Positions 53,423 to 64,000 are shown, numbered from the stretch's first letter. The stretch: 64,000 nucleotides of DNA from Arthrobacter sp. SX1312 (GCF_002929295.1 NZ_PJIM01000001.1:542040-606039); one strand, 5' to 3'. The notes: generated by a model from the letters alone, not told the origin. Numbers and translations: made by a program.

Positions 53423-54553
53423 TCAGCGGTTCCCGAGCCGCTCCCGCAGGCGGGCGAAGACACCGGAGCCGCTGCTGGCCAGCTGGCCGTCGGTGTACTC
53501 CTCGTTGCGCAGTTCGGCCAGCTTGCGCAGGAGCTCCTCCTGCTGCGGGTCCACGTTGCGCGGGGTCTCGACGTTGAGGTGGACCCGCAGGTCACCCCTG
53601 CCCTGGCTCCGCAGGTGCGTGACGCCGAGTCCCCGCAGGGTCAGGATCTCGCCTGGCTGCGTGCCGGGCTTGATATCGAGCTCCTGGTCGCCGTCGTAGG
53701 TGTCCAAGTGCACCGTGGTGCCGAGCGCCGCCGCCGTCATGGGGACGCTCAGTGTCACGTGCAGGTCGTCGCCGTCGCGCAGGAAGGTGGAGTCGGTGGC
53801 GACCCGGATCTCGACGTACAGATCGCCCTGCGGTCCGCCGGCCGTCCCGGCCTCGCCCTGGCCGGCCAGCTGGATGCGCGTGCCGGTGCTGACGCCCGCG
53901 GGGACCTTGATGGTCAGGGTGCGGCGGGCGCGGACGCGGCCCTCGCCGCTGCACTCGTGGCAAGGGCTGGGGATGACGGTGCCGAAGCCCTGGCAGGTGC
54001 CGCAGGGGGCGCTCGTCATGACCTGGCCGAGGATCGAGCGGACGGCCCGCTGGACCTGGCCCGACCCGCCGCAGATGTCACAGGTGCGGGGTGAGGTGCC
54101 GGGCTGGCAGCAGCTGCCGTCGCAGGTGGGACACGTCTCCGCGGTGTCCACCTCGATCTTCTTGTTGGTGCCGAAGACGGCGTCCTTCAGATCGATGCGC
54201 ACGTTGATGAGCGCGTCCTGTCCCCGACGCGTCCGCGAGGGGGCGCCGGCCTGCTGGCCACCGCCGCCGAAGAAGGTCTCGAAGATGTCCTGGAAGGCGA
54301 AGCCCGAGCCCGAGTACCCGGCGCCGTAGCCGCTGTCCGTCCCGTTTTCGTTGCCGGTGGTGTCGTAGACCCGCCGCTTCTGGGGGTCGGACAGCACCTC
54401 GTAGGCGTGGCTGACGCGCTTGAACTCCTCCGACGCGTCCGGACCCGGGTTCACGTCGGGGTGGAGCTTCCGGGCGAGCTTGCGGTACGCCTTCTTGATT
54501 TCCTCCCCGGTTGCACCCTGCGCTACACCGAGGACCTCATAGTGATTACTCAC
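53423..54553 (-). CDS. dnaJ: Chaperone DnaJ, 376 aa
   Basis: A J domain at residues 3-70 with the HPD triad ([12 protein letters not shown]), a Gly/Phe-rich linker, a zinc-finger domain (about 137-210) with four CxxC pairs, and C-terminal substrate-binding domains. In the first zinc repeat the usual CxxCxGxG reads CPTCDGSCC, so a glycine is replaced by an extra cysteine. It stimulates DnaK. The GTG start lies 118 bp after hrcA; rsmE follows closely. Confidence 0.95.
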   Translation of the reverse strand: MSNHYEVLGVAQGATGEEIKKAYRKLARKLHPDVNPGPDASEEFKRVSHAYEVLSDPQKRRVYDTTGNENGTDSGYGAGYSGSGFAFQDIFETFFGGGGQQAGAPSRTRRGQDALINVRIDLKDAVFGTNKKIEVDTAETCPTCDGSCCQPGTSPRTCDICGGSGQVQRAVRSILGQVMTSAPCGTCQGFGTVIPSPCHECSGEGRVRARRTLTIKVPAGVSTGTRIQLAGQGEAGTAGGPQGDLYVEIRVATDSTFLRDGDDLHVTLSVPMTAAALGTTVHLDTYDGDQELDIKPGTQPGEILTLRGLGVTHLRSQGRGDLRVHLNVETPRNVDPQQEELLRKLAELRNEEYTDGQLASSGSGVFARLRERLGNR

Positions 54554-54671
54554 TCGTACACATCACTTCCTGTTGAACGTTCTGTCATCTGCTCGCCGGC
54601 TGTGCCGGCGGAAAGGCCGTGGTCGGCCGTGGGCGGCCATCGACTACCCAGAACCGCTGCCCGCTCCCGTG

Positions 54672-55685
54672 TTATTCCTCGAGGATCCTCGAGAGGTAGC
54701 GGGCGACGGCGCGCACCGCCGCCATCGTCGTCGGGTAGTCCATGCGGGTGGGGCCGAGGATCCCGAGCTTCGCTCCGGCATCCGGTCCGTACCCTGTCGC
54801 CACCACGGAGGCCTCCGACAGCCCTCCGTAGGGGTTCTCGCTCCCGATCCGCACCGAGATGCCGCGCGCGTCGTATTCCATCTCCGACAGCAGCCTCAGC
54901 ATGACCACCTGCTCCTCGAGAGCCTCCAGGACGGGGCCGATGCTCAGCGGGAAGTCCCCGGTGGAGCGGGCCAGGTTGGCCGTCCCGGCCAGCAGGATGC
55001 GATCGTCCCGCCCGAGCCCGGCGAGCTGTTCGAGTGCCCTGACGATCGTACCCCCGTGGGCACGGAGGCCTGGAGGGAACTGCGAGAGGGCGAGGCCGAG
55101 CTCACCCGGGAGCGCCGCGAGCTTCACGCCCGACACGGCGGACAGGATGCGCTGCTTGAGCTCGGCGAGCTCGGACTCCTCGATGTCCGCGTGGGTCCGT
55201 ACGATGCGCTGCTGCACCGTGCCGTTCGTCGCGATCAGGACGACGAGGATCTGCTGCGGGGCCAACAGCACGCATTCGATGTGCCGCACGGACGCCCCGC
55301 CGACGCGGGGGAACTGGACGACGGCCACCTGGTGGGTGATCTGCGCGAGCAGCCTCACCGTGCGGTCCATGACGTCGTCGAGGTCCTCGGCACCCTCGAG
55401 GAGGGTCTGGATGGCCTTCTTCTCCGGCGCGGACAACGGCTTGACCTCGGAGATGCGGTCCACGAACAGGCGGTAGCCCTTGTCGGTGGGGATGCGTCCC
55501 GAGCTGGTGTGCGGCGCGGTGATCAGGCCCTCCTCCTCGAGGACGGCCATGTCGTTGCGGATGGTGGCCGAGGAGACGCCGAGCCGGTGGCGGTCCACCA
55601 GGGCCTTGGACCCGACGGGCTCCCGGGAGTGGACGTAGTCCTCGACGATGGCCCGGAGCACCTCCAGGCGTCGCGGTTCACTCAT
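54672..55685 (-). CDS. hrcA: Heat-inducible transcription repressor HrcA, 337 aa
   Basis: A winged helix at about residues 5-75 (RLEVLRAIVEDYVHSREPVGSKALVDRHRLGVSSATIRNDM-type start) is followed by the GAF-like HrcA domain. It represses chaperone genes through CIRCE, and a CIRCE-like element lies 64 bp upstream of its own start, implying autoregulation of hrcA-dnaJ-rsmE. Confidence 0.95.
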   Translation of the reverse strand: MSEPRRLEVLRAIVEDYVHSREPVGSKALVDRHRLGVSSATIRNDMAVLEEEGLITAPHTSSGRIPTDKGYRLFVDRISEVKPLSAPEKKAIQTLLEGAEDLDDVMDRTVRLLAQITHQVAVVQFPRVGGASVRHIECVLLAPQQILVVLIATNGTVQQRIVRTHADIEESELAELKQRILSAVSGVKLAALPGELGLALSQFPPGLRAHGGTIVRALEQLAGLGRDDRILLAGTANLARSTGDFPLSIGPVLEALEEQVVMLRLLSEMEYDARGISVRIGSENPYGGLSEASVVATGYGPDAGAKLGILGPTRMDYPTTMAAVRAVARYLSRILEE

Positions 55686-55748
55686 TCCTGTGTCACCTCC
55701 GGCTCCGTTCCTCCCCTGGGCTCGCGTGGCAGGCGGGTACCCCCACGG

Positions 55749-55775
55749 TTAGCACTCGACACGCCCAAGTGCCAA
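55749..55775 (-). promoter_or_regulatory. CIRCE operator (imperfect) before hrcA
   Basis: TTAGCACTC, nine bases, AAGTGCCAA. The left arm is the exact consensus, and the right arm matches 7 of 9 positions of GAGTGCTAA. A minus-strand -10, TAGACT (55780-55775), would place the transcript start inside the operator. Confidence 0.85.
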
Positions 55776-55861
55776 GTCTAGTACGTCCGCTTCGATTGTT
55801 AGCATTGGGATCCCGGGCTGCGGCAGACCGTCGGAGCCCCCGTGGGAAGGACACACCCGGG

Positions 55862-56725
55862 ATGGACTACGGCTGGGGAGCCCGCGACCTAGCGGCCCCG
55901 AAGCGGGTGGAACTCGCCGATGTCCCCGTGGAGAAGGACATGGTCCTCGAGGACGTTCAGAGCGGATTCGTGGGCGCGGTGGTCCGCGTCGAGAAGTCCG
56001 GCGGTCTCCACGTGATGGTGCTCGAGGACCGGCGCGGCAAGACGCGCACGTTCCGGCTCGGCCACGGCTTCCTCCTCGACGGACGCCCGGTCCACGTCGT
56101 CGCTCCCGTCCCGGGCGCCGCACGCACCGCCGCCCGCACCGCCAACCGCACCGCCTCCGGCTCCGTGCGGGTGGAGAACGCGAGGGCCAGGACCGCCCGC
56201 GCGAGCAGGATCTGGGTGGAGGGCCAGCACGATGCCGAGCTCGTCGAGAAGGTGTGGGGCGACGACCTGCGCCTGGAGGGGATCGTCGTCGAGCCGCTGC
56301 ACGGCGTGGACGACCTGGAAGGCGCCATCCGCGCCTTCGGCCCCGGTCCGCAGCGCAGACTCGGCATCCTCGTCGACCACCTGCTCCCGGGCACCAAGGA
56401 ATCCCGGATCGCGCAGCGGGCGATGACCGCTCCCGGGGCCCGCGGCAACGTGCTGATCGTCGGCCACCCGTACGTGGACGTCTGGCAGGCCGTGAAGCCG
56501 GCGGCGCTGGGCCTGGCGGCCTGGCCCGTGGTCCCCCGCGGCCAGGACTGGAAGACGGGCATCCTGGCCGGTCTCGGCTGGCCCCACCACGACCAGGCCG
56601 CCGTGGCCAACGGATGGAAACGCATCCTCGGTCGGGTCAGCACCTACGCGGATCTGGAGCCTTCCCTGCTGGGCCGGGTCGAGGAAGTGATCGACTTCCT
56701 CACCGCGGCTCCGGGCGGTTCCTGA
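55862..56725 (+). CDS. DUF3097 protein, 287 aa
   Basis: Not enzymatically characterised. The family start MDYGWGARDLA and VVRVEKSGGLHVMVLEDRRGK resemble an OB/S1-like fold. The second part (about residues 120-285) has RIWVEGQHDAELVEKVWGDDL and GILVDHLLPGTKE, which resemble a TOPRIM-like metal/nucleotide fold. That suggests nucleic-acid processing, but it is inference. A central Ala/Arg/Thr-rich stretch is a linker. AAGGA stands about ten bases before the ATG. It is divergent from hrcA. Confidence 0.85.
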   Translation: MDYGWGARDLAAPKRVELADVPVEKDMVLEDVQSGFVGAVVRVEKSGGLHVMVLEDRRGKTRTFRLGHGFLLDGRPVHVVAPVPGAARTAARTANRTASGSVRVENARARTARASRIWVEGQHDAELVEKVWGDDLRLEGIVVEPLHGVDDLEGAIRAFGPGPQRRLGILVDHLLPGTKESRIAQRAMTAPGARGNVLIVGHPYVDVWQAVKPAALGLAAWPVVPRGQDWKTGILAGLGWPHHDQAAVANGWKRILGRVSTYADLEPSLLGRVEEVIDFLTAAPGGS

Positions 56726-56804
56726 GCCGGGCGGTCCCGGCCACCACGTATCCTTGGATCACACTCCGGGGGAAGTTCTTCGACAGCCAGCAAAGGAATC
56801 CACG

Positions 56805-57221
56805 TTGTCCAATACCGCCGACCGCCAGCACCACGGACGGAGCGAGTCGCAGCCCGCATTCGAAGGCACTCCCGCGAACGCCCTTCCCCTGACGGCGTCG
56901 GAGGATCGCCAGTTCGCGACCCTGGCCCACTTCGGAGGGATCCTCGGATTCATCCCCTCCCTGCTGATCTTCCTCATCTTCAAGGATCGCGGCCCGTTCA
57001 CGGCCCAGGAGTCGAAGGAGGCGCTGAACTTCACGCTCCCTCCCACGATCCTCGCGCTGATTACCTGGCTGCTCTCCCTGGTGCCGGTCGTCGGCGGGGT
57101 GTTCGCCGTCGCCAACGCCCTCATCTGGCTGACGATCACCGTCTTCTCGGTGAACGCCGGCATCCAGGTGAACCGCGGCCGGCCCTACCGCTACCCCCTG
57201 AACCTGCGCCTCATCCGCTGA
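56805..57221 (+). CDS. DUF4870 membrane protein, 138 aa
   Basis: A disordered N-terminus of about 45 residues precedes three membrane segments: LAHFGGILGFIPSLLIFLIF, FTLPPTILALITWLLSLVPV and VANALIWLTITVFSVNAGI. The DRGPFTAQESKEALNF motif between helices is the DUF4870 (Tic20-like) hallmark. Function is unknown. The TTG at 56805 has AAAGGAA eight bases upstream; the TTG 17 codons earlier has no such signal. Confidence 0.85.
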   Translation: MSNTADRQHHGRSESQPAFEGTPANALPLTASEDRQFATLAHFGGILGFIPSLLIFLIFKDRGPFTAQESKEALNFTLPPTILALITWLLSLVPVVGGVFAVANALIWLTITVFSVNAGIQVNRGRPYRYPLNLRLIR

Positions 57222-57225
57222 ACCA

Positions 57226-57248
57226 CCGACCCGTTCCGGATGGGTCGG
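57226..57248. terminator. Small hairpin between the convergent DUF4870 gene and hemW
   Basis: A 7-bp perfect stem CCGACCC / GGGTCGG with a nine-base loop. Confidence 0.5.
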
Positions 57249-57263
57249 GGGGCGGCCACCGGC

Positions 57264-58493
57264 TCAGTCGGGCAGCAGCCGGCGCACGACGGCATCCGCG
57301 AGCAGCCGACCCCTGAACGTCAGGACCACGCGACCCGCGAAGGCCGCCGCCGGCTCGACGAGCCCGTCCGCGATCAGGCCCGCGACGGCCCGACGGCCCG
57401 ACGACGTGAGGGTGTCGGCGGCAAGCCCCTCCCGCAGGCGCACCCGCAGCATCACGTCCTCGACGTAGCGGTCCTCGTCCGACAGGACCTCGCGTCCGGC
57501 CGCCGGGGAACGGCCCGCCGCCAGGGCGTCCGCGTAGGGGCGTGGGTGCTTCACGTTCCACCAGCGGGTGCCGCCGACGTGCGAGTGAGCTCCCGGGCCC
57601 GCTCCCCACCAGTCACTGCCGCGCCAGTAGGCCAGGTTGTGCCGGCAGGCGTCGGCGGGGGTGCGCGCCCAGTTGCTCACCTCGTACCACTGCAGCCCGC
57701 CCTCGGTGAGCATCTCGTCCGCGAGGGCGTACTTGTCGGCGTGGTCGTCGTCGTCGATCGGCGGCACCTGCCCGCGGCGGATGCGCGATGCGAGCTTCGT
57801 CCCGTCCTCGATGATGAGGGCGTAGGCGGAGATGTGGTCGGGGCCGTAGGACAGCGCCGTGGCCAGGGATGTCCGCCAGTCCTCCAGGGACTCCCCCGGG
57901 GTGCCGTAGATCAGGTCGAGGCTGACCTTCAGCCCGGCCTCCCGGGCCCATTGCACGGCCTGCGGGACGCGCTCCGGGGAGTGGGTCCGGTCGAGGACCG
58001 CCAGGACGTGCGGCACGGCGGACTGCATGCCGAAGGAGATCCGGGTGAAGCCGGCCTCCCGAAGGACCCCCAGCGATTCCGGCGTGACGGAGTCCGGGTT
58101 CGCCTCGGTGGTCACCTCGGCGTCGGGCGCCAGTCCCCACCGGTCACGGGCCGCCCGGAGGATCGCCGCGAGGTCCTCCGCGGGGAGCAGCGTGGGCGTT
58201 CCGCCCCCGAAGAAGACCGTCGCCAGTGGCCGTGGCGGCACACCCGAGGCTTCGAGCGCCCGGGCGCCGAGGGCGAGTTCCGTGAGGACGGAGCCGGCGT
58301 ACGCGTCCTGCGATGCGCCGCCGCCGAGCTCCGTGGCCGTGTAGGTGTTGAAGTCGCAGTAGCCGCACCGGACGGCGCAGAACGGGATGTGGACATAGAG
58401 GCAGAAGGCGCGGTCGACGGCTCCCCGCGCTGCGGAGGACGGCAGGACGCCGTCCTCCGGTGCCGGCAGGCCGAGCGGCAGGACACTAGGCAT
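57264..58493 (-). CDS. hemW: HemW, radical-SAM heme chaperone-like protein, 409 aa
   Basis: Formerly annotated as oxygen-independent coproporphyrinogen oxidase. The radical-SAM cluster motif is YVHIPFCAVRCGYCDFNTY (CxxxCxxC). FFGGGTPTLLP and ISFGMQSAVPHVLAVLDRTH follow, and the C-terminal HemN domain is present. HemW inserts heme into respiratory proteins, which fits a genome relying on cytochromes bc1 and aa3. It lies 30 bp after lepA, in the usual lepA-hemW order. Confidence 0.94.
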   Translation of the reverse strand: MPSVLPLGLPAPEDGVLPSSAARGAVDRAFCLYVHIPFCAVRCGYCDFNTYTATELGGGASQDAYAGSVLTELALGARALEASGVPPRPLATVFFGGGTPTLLPAEDLAAILRAARDRWGLAPDAEVTTEANPDSVTPESLGVLREAGFTRISFGMQSAVPHVLAVLDRTHSPERVPQAVQWAREAGLKVSLDLIYGTPGESLEDWRTSLATALSYGPDHISAYALIIEDGTKLASRIRRGQVPPIDDDDHADKYALADEMLTEGGLQWYEVSNWARTPADACRHNLAYWRGSDWWGAGPGAHSHVGGTRWWNVKHPRPYADALAAGRSPAAGREVLSDEDRYVEDVMLRVRLREGLAADTLTSSGRRAVAGLIADGLVEPAAAFAGRVVLTFRGRLLADAVVRRLLPD

Positions 58494-58523
58494 GACGTCC
58501 CGTCCACCCGGAACAGTGGCGCA

Positions 58524-60377
<1,854 letters not shown>

Positions 60378-60610
60378 GTAGCTTCCTCACTCTTGCGGAA
60401 CAGGGTCTCTTGCAGGGTCTCTCACCAAACCGGGTCCGGCGTCCGACGGCCGGGCGGGTAGGCCTCGGGTCCGGGCCCGCCGGTCCACGGAGGCCTCCCC
60501 TAGTGTCCCATGACGCCGCACGGCTGCGGCAATCGTCCGCACCGGCTGCCGTGTCTCTGCCGCGGACCGCCGCTCGGACCGCCGGTCGCCGACGCCGACG
60601 CCGTGCTCGC

Positions 60611-60623
60611 TAGGATTCGACCA
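60611..60623 (+). promoter_or_regulatory. Leaderless promoter of the PemK-like gene
   Basis: TAGGAT (60611-60616), six bases, ATG at 60623; no Shine-Dalgarno. Confidence 0.5.
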
Positions 60624-61153
60624 TGGCGATCACCCTGCGTTCCCTCCTGGTCCTCGCGAACCGCGTCGTCCGCGCCGCCGCCAGCACCACGCCCGTCGAG
60701 CGGGAGGACGCCCCTGTGCGGCGGCGGCCGGCCCGACGTCCGGGGATGTCCCCGTCCCGGCCACCCCGGAGCGATCGGCGGACGGCCCTGGGTGCGTACT
60801 CCCCCACCGCGGACGGCAAGCCCGACCCCGGGGAGATCGTCTGGACATGGGTGCCGTACGAGGACGACCCGTCGCAGGGGAAGGACCGGCCGGTGCTGCT
60901 GGTGGGGCGGGAGGGCGGAATCCTGCTCGGGCTGATGCTGACCAGCCGGGACCGCAACAACGCCGGCGATCACGATGACCGCTACGTCGACATCGGAACG
61001 GGGGCATGGGACCGGCAGGGGCGCCCGAGCGAGGTGAGAGTTGACCGCGTGCTCCGCATCCTGCCCGGAGACGTCAGGAGGGAGGGCGCCGTCCTCCCTC
61101 GCCGGCAGTACGAACAGGTGGTCGCGAGGGTCCCCGAGCACCTGCTCGACTGA
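60623..61153 (+). CDS. Solitary PemK/MazF-like protein, 176 aa
   Basis: A basic, Arg/Pro-rich N-terminal 60 residues precede a PemK_toxin-type barrel (about residues 65-172): [39 protein letters not shown], and [19 protein letters not shown]. MazF/PemK proteins are mRNA interferases. No antitoxin gene lies on either side, and the lead-in differs from short canonical toxins, so it may be a domesticated or non-toxic relative. It lies between lepA and rpsT and has its own leaderless-type promoter. Confidence 0.75.
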   Translation: MAITLRSLLVLANRVVRAAASTTPVEREDAPVRRRPARRPGMSPSRPPRSDRRTALGAYSPTADGKPDPGEIVWTWVPYEDDPSQGKDRPVLLVGREGGILLGLMLTSRDRNNAGDHDDRYVDIGTGAWDRQGRPSEVRVDRVLRILPGDVRREGAVLPRRQYEQVVARVPEHLLD

Positions 61154-61219
61154 CCTGCAGGTGCTCGGACGCGCCCGGCGCAGCCGCCGGAACCAGCGGC
61201 CGACGCCGGACCGCTCGGG

Positions 61220-61248
61220 TTGCGTGCGGGTTTCTGCTAATCTGTATA
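61220..61248 (+). promoter_or_regulatory. Probable rpsT promoter
   Basis: TTGCGT (61220-61225), 17 bases, TGTATA (61243-61248). The transcript would have a leader of about 120 nt before the GTG at 61375. Confidence 0.45.
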
Positions 61249-61374
61249 GCTGTGTGTCCGCGCAGGTCTTCGGGCACTTTGGCCGATCGCCACACGGTAT
61301 CCCCACGCCGCTCAGTCTTCGGTTGGCCGAAATACCCTCACGACCAGTCCGCAATACAAAGAAAGTTTTCATAC

Positions 61375-61635
61375 GTGGCAAATATCAAGTCCCAGAAGAA
61401 GCGCATCCTCACCAACGAAAAGGCGAGGCAGCGTAACAACTCGGTCAAGTCCGAGCTCAAGACCGCCATCCGCGCCGTGAACACGGCCGTCGAGGGTGCG
61501 GACAAGGACGCTGCCGCTACGGCGCTGCAGGCAGCCAGCCGCAAGCTCGACAAGGCCGTCACCAAGGGTGTGCTGCACAAGAACAACGCAGCGAACCGCA
61601 AGTCCGCGATCTCCAAGAAGGTCAACGCGCTCTAA
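61375..61635 (+). CDS. rpsT: 30S ribosomal protein S20, 86 aa
   Basis: It is a short, very basic, helical protein with the family start [20 protein letters not shown] and the C-terminal [20 protein letters not shown]. It binds 16S rRNA early in 30S assembly. The GTG is chosen by family length; only a weak GAAAG precedes it. A strong terminator follows within 20 bp. Confidence 0.97.
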   Translation: MANIKSQKKRILTNEKARQRNNSVKSELKTAIRAVNTAVEGADKDAAATALQAASRKLDKAVTKGVLHKNNAANRKSAISKKVNAL

Positions 61636-61650
61636 GCTGCGGAACCTTCG

Positions 61651-61686
61651 ACGAAGGGCCGGCTCCTGACGGGGCCGGCCCTTCGT
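61651..61686 (+). terminator. Terminator of rpsT
   Basis: A 13-bp perfect stem (ACGAAGGGCCGGC / GCCGGCCCTTCGT) with a ten-base loop, then CGTTCC. Confidence 0.85.
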
Positions 61687-61731
61687 CGTTCCTCCGGAGC
61701 CGTCGGCGCCGCCGCCCGGCGGGACGCCCGG

Positions 61732-62745
61732 TCAGCCGTCCCCGAGCGCGATGACGGTGACGGCGCGTTCGACCGCATAGACGGGGTCCCGCGACTCGCC
61801 CTTCACCTGGGCGTCGGCCTCCGCGAGGGCCCGGACACACCGGACAAGGGCGTCGGCGCTGAAACGCTGCGCTTCCTTCCGTGCCTGGTCCACCTGCCAC
61901 GGCGCCATCCCCAGGTCCTTGGCGAGCTGCATGGAGGAGCCCCGGACCCCGTGGACCTTCGCGACGGCCCGGACCTTCATCGCGAGGGCGGCGACGATGG
62001 GGACGGGGTCGGCGCCCGTTGCGAGGGCGTGGCGCAGCATCGACAGCGCCTGCGCCGTGCGTCCCGCCAGCGCCGCGTCGGCCACCTTGAAACCCGTCGC
62101 CTCGACGCGACCCCCGTAGTACTTCTCCACCGTCTCGACGGTGACGTCGCCGGTCATGTCGGCCATGAGCTGCTGGCAGGCGGCCGCGAGCTCCGGCAGC
62201 TGGGATCCGACGGCGGCCACGAGCGCCCGGACGGCATCGGGGTCGATGCGTCGGCGTGCGAGGCGGAACTCCGTGGTGACGAACTCGGCCTTCTCGCCAT
62301 CCTTCTTCAGCGGCTGGCAGTCGACGACGGTGGCCCGGGCGGCCTTGATCGCGTCCAGGAGCTTCTTGCCGCGGTTGCCGCCGGAATGGCGCAGCACCAG
62401 CACGACGTCGGGTGCCGGGTCGGCGAGGTAGGACAGCGCGTCGAGCAGGAAGGCGTCGCTCATCTGCGCCAGCCCCGCCACCTCGATGATCTTCCAGTCC
62501 CCGAAGAGTGACGGGCTGGCCTGCATGGCCAGGTGGCCGGCCTCGTAGGATCCGGCGTCGAACCGGACCAGCTCGGCTTCGGGCTGGGCCGTCCGGACCT
62601 GCCGGCGGATGGACTCCGCCGCCTTCGACGCGAGGTAGTCCTCCGGGCCCGCGAGCAGGACGACTCCCGCCGGTTGCACGTCACGCCAGGAGGCTGTCTG
62701 CTGATGGGCGGCGCCGGTCCGGCCGGCCGGTGATCTCGTTGCCAC
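61732..62745 (-). CDS. holA: DNA polymerase III subunit delta, 337 aa
   Basis: The clamp-loader wrench subunit. Family landmarks are GVVLLAGPEDYLASKAAESIR at the start, SLFGDWKIIEVAGL, VVLVLRHSGGNRGKKLLDAIK, and the C-terminal AMKVRAVAKVHG...PWQVDQARKEAQRF. The GTG at 62745 has GAAGGAAGG upstream; the extra nine codons of open frame lack a signal. It follows comEC with an 88-bp gap, the usual actinobacterial order. Confidence 0.93.
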   Translation of the reverse strand: MATRSPAGRTGAAHQQTASWRDVQPAGVVLLAGPEDYLASKAAESIRRQVRTAQPEAELVRFDAGSYEAGHLAMQASPSLFGDWKIIEVAGLAQMSDAFLLDALSYLADPAPDVVLVLRHSGGNRGKKLLDAIKAARATVVDCQPLKKDGEKAEFVTTEFRLARRRIDPDAVRALVAAVGSQLPELAAACQQLMADMTGDVTVETVEKYYGGRVEATGFKVADAALAGRTAQALSMLRHALATGADPVPIVAALAMKVRAVAKVHGVRGSSMQLAKDLGMAPWQVDQARKEAQRFSADALVRCVRALAEADAQVKGESRDPVYAVERAVTVIALGDG

Positions 62746-62833
62746 GTGGCGAGGTTCCTTCCTTCGAAACACCTCCTACTGTTGCACGGCGTCGACGCGC
62801 CTCAAAGTCGCCGCCCTCCGGGTCCCGGACGCG

Positions 62834-64000
62834 TCAGCGGAGCGGTCGGACCTCGACGGTCGCGCCGACGACGTGCACCGTGAAGGAGCCCAGCTCGTCC
62901 GTCCGGGCGACCGTGATCCCTGCCCGGCCGAGCGCGTCGAGGATGCCCGGATGCGGGTGGCCGTACTCGTTGTCCTTCCCCGCGGAGATGAGCGCCAGGC
63001 GCGGGCCGACCGCGTCGATCACCGCCGTGCCCCCGTTCCTCGCCCCGTGGTGCGCGATCTTGAGGATGTCGACGCCCCTGTCCGCCAGGCCGGGGTCGAC
63101 GCCGAGCAGCGCCGCCGCGGCGTCCTCCTCGAGGTCGCCGGTCAACAGGATCCTGACGGGGCGGGCGGGCGACGGGACCTCGACGTCCAGGACCGCGCTC
63201 GCGTTGTTCTCCTCCGTCAGGTCCGCTGCCGCCGTGGGCCAGAGGACGCGGACCCGGAGCGGGGCGAGGTCGAGGCTGGTCGTGGTGTCGAGCCGCTCGG
63301 GTTCGACGCCGCCCGCCGCCGCGGCCTCGGTCAGTTCCGAAGGAAGGCCGGCTTCGCCGCTGGAGTAGTAGAGGGCCGACAGGGCCCGTCCGCGGAGGAC
63401 GCCCTCGACGCCGCCGTAATGGTCGTCGTGCAGGTGCGTGATGACGAGGGCATCGATGACCTCAACGTGCAGGGTGTCCAGGCAGCGGTCCATGGCGTCC
63501 GGGTCCGGCCCGGCGTCGACGACCAGTGCGTGGCCGGGCGTCGTCTCCAGGACCATGCCGTCGCCCTGGCCGACGTCGCACATCGCCAGATCCCATTCCC
63601 CGGCGGCGGGTCCCGCCCTCACCCGGACGATCGCGGCGGCGGCCACGCACAGGACCAGGACCGCGAGGACCACCGCCGTCGTACGCCGGCGGCGGGCCCC
63701 CACGGGAGCAACGGCCGACTCGAGCCCCGGGGACGGGGCGCGGTGCGGGATCGACCGGCCCAGAGGCGACCGGTGTCGGCGGGGACCGGTACTTCCCCGG
63801 GTGGCGCCCGGAGGTTCCCGCCGGGCGAGGATCAGCAGGACCGTCAGCGATACGGCCGCCGCGGCGACCGCTCCGGGTACCCCCGGGAGCCACGGCACCG
63901 CTGCCCCCGGGCCGTGGGACAGCACCTCCGCCACGCCGGCGACCCACCGCGTACCCCACTGGGCGGAGGCGATCAGCGGGGGTGCCAGGACCGGCGCGAC
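62834..64000 (-). CDS. comEC: ComEC/Rec2 DNA-uptake protein, C-terminal part (5' end off the window)
   Basis: The frame is open to the window edge, so the competence-channel helices lie outside. Visible are the last hydrophobic helices (about 63790-63930 and 63640-63700) and the metallo-beta-lactamase domain: LAMCDVGQGDGMVLE, ALVVDAGPDPDA, ALVITHLHDDHYGGV, ILLTGDLEEDAAAAL, ILKIAHHGARNGG and SAGKDNEYGHPHPGIL. The HxHDDH metal motif is intact. ComEC imports single-stranded DNA; the C-terminal domain is thought to degrade the second strand. Confidence 0.93.
   Translation of the reverse strand, partial: VAPVLAPPLIASAQWGTRWVAGVAEVLSHGPGAAVPWLPGVPGAVAAAAVSLTVLLILARREPPGATRGSTGPRRHRSPLGRSIPHRAPSPGLESAVAPVGARRRRTTAVVLAVLVLCVAAAAIVRVRAGPAAGEWDLAMCDVGQGDGMVLETTPGHALVVDAGPDPDAMDRCLDTLHVEVIDALVITHLHDDHYGGVEGVLRGRALSALYYSSGEAGLPSELTEAAAAGGVEPERLDTTTSLDLAPLRVRVLWPTAAADLTEENNASAVLDVEVPSPARPVRILLTGDLEEDAAAALLGVDPGLADRGVDILKIAHHGARNGGTAVIDAVGPRLALISAGKDNEYGHPHPGILDALGRAGITVARTDELGSFTVHVVGATVEVRPLR

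Noticed and set aside
55796-55805. A second CIRCE-like half (TTAGCATTG) between hrcA and the DUF3097 gene
   Set aside because: No matching inverted arm at nine-base spacing.

Overview
The window is high-GC actinobacterial chromosome. Gene order and content point to the Micrococcaceae (Arthrobacter-like): trpD divergent from ctaE-qcrCAB, a separate ctaC-ctaD-ctaF operon, recO-uppS next to leuA, phoH-ybeY-CBS protein-era, hrcA-dnaJ-rsmE, hemW-lepA, and rpsT beside holA-comEC. Genus is inferred from synteny and composition only. No rRNA, tRNA, CRISPR array, insertion sequence or prophage was recognised.

Layout. (1) 1-12 kb is an accessory island: a decayed lycopene-cyclase-family gene, a DUF4389 membrane protein, an arrestin-like protein, five universal-stress-protein domains in three genes, a DevR/DosR-type response regulator and a DevS/DosS-type kinase placed tail to tail, a flavin-binding (PNPOx-like) protein, several small unknown genes, a BON-domain protein and a wrecked metal P-type ATPase. 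Several promoters here carry DosR-type palindromes, so I read it as a self-contained, DevR-controlled dormancy/hypoxia-like regulon. (2) 12.2-20.6 kb is one operon: a lipoprotein binding protein, two permeases, a fused double ATPase, an NtaA/SnaA-type flavin monooxygenase and a DszC/SfnB-like acyl-CoA-dehydrogenase-fold enzyme. It suggests uptake and oxidative attack on an organosulfur (or similar) compound, behind a long structured leader. (3) 20.6-25.4 kb holds a MOSC protein, two convergent paralogous AraC regulators, LapA-glutaminase, DUF3054 and a stand-alone Lrp-type sensor domain. (4) 25.4-35.5 kb carries trpD, the bc1-aa3 respiratory supercomplex genes, a GntR/HutC regulator and an ErpA/IscA-type Fe-S protein. 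(5) 35.7-64 kb is housekeeping: dipeptidase, pyrD, uppS, recO, leuA, M13 peptidase, LCP ligase, ribosome maturation and heat-shock genes, hemW, lepA, rpsT, holA and the 3' part of comEC.

Regulatory highlights read directly from the bases: (a) GGGnC-N4-GnCCC palindromes, centred 42.5 bp upstream of well-supported start points in the best cases; (b) a TCTAC-N5-GTAGA dyad in the promoters of trpD, qcrC and ctaC; (c) a leaderless 15-residue leucine leader peptide before leuA whose 3' codons form one arm of an 11-bp hairpin; (d) a recurrent leaderless start architecture (TAnnnT, six bases, start codon) at about ten genes; (e) an imperfect CIRCE operator before hrcA. Start codons were chosen from these signals, Shine-Dalgarno spacing and 4-bp stop/start overlaps.
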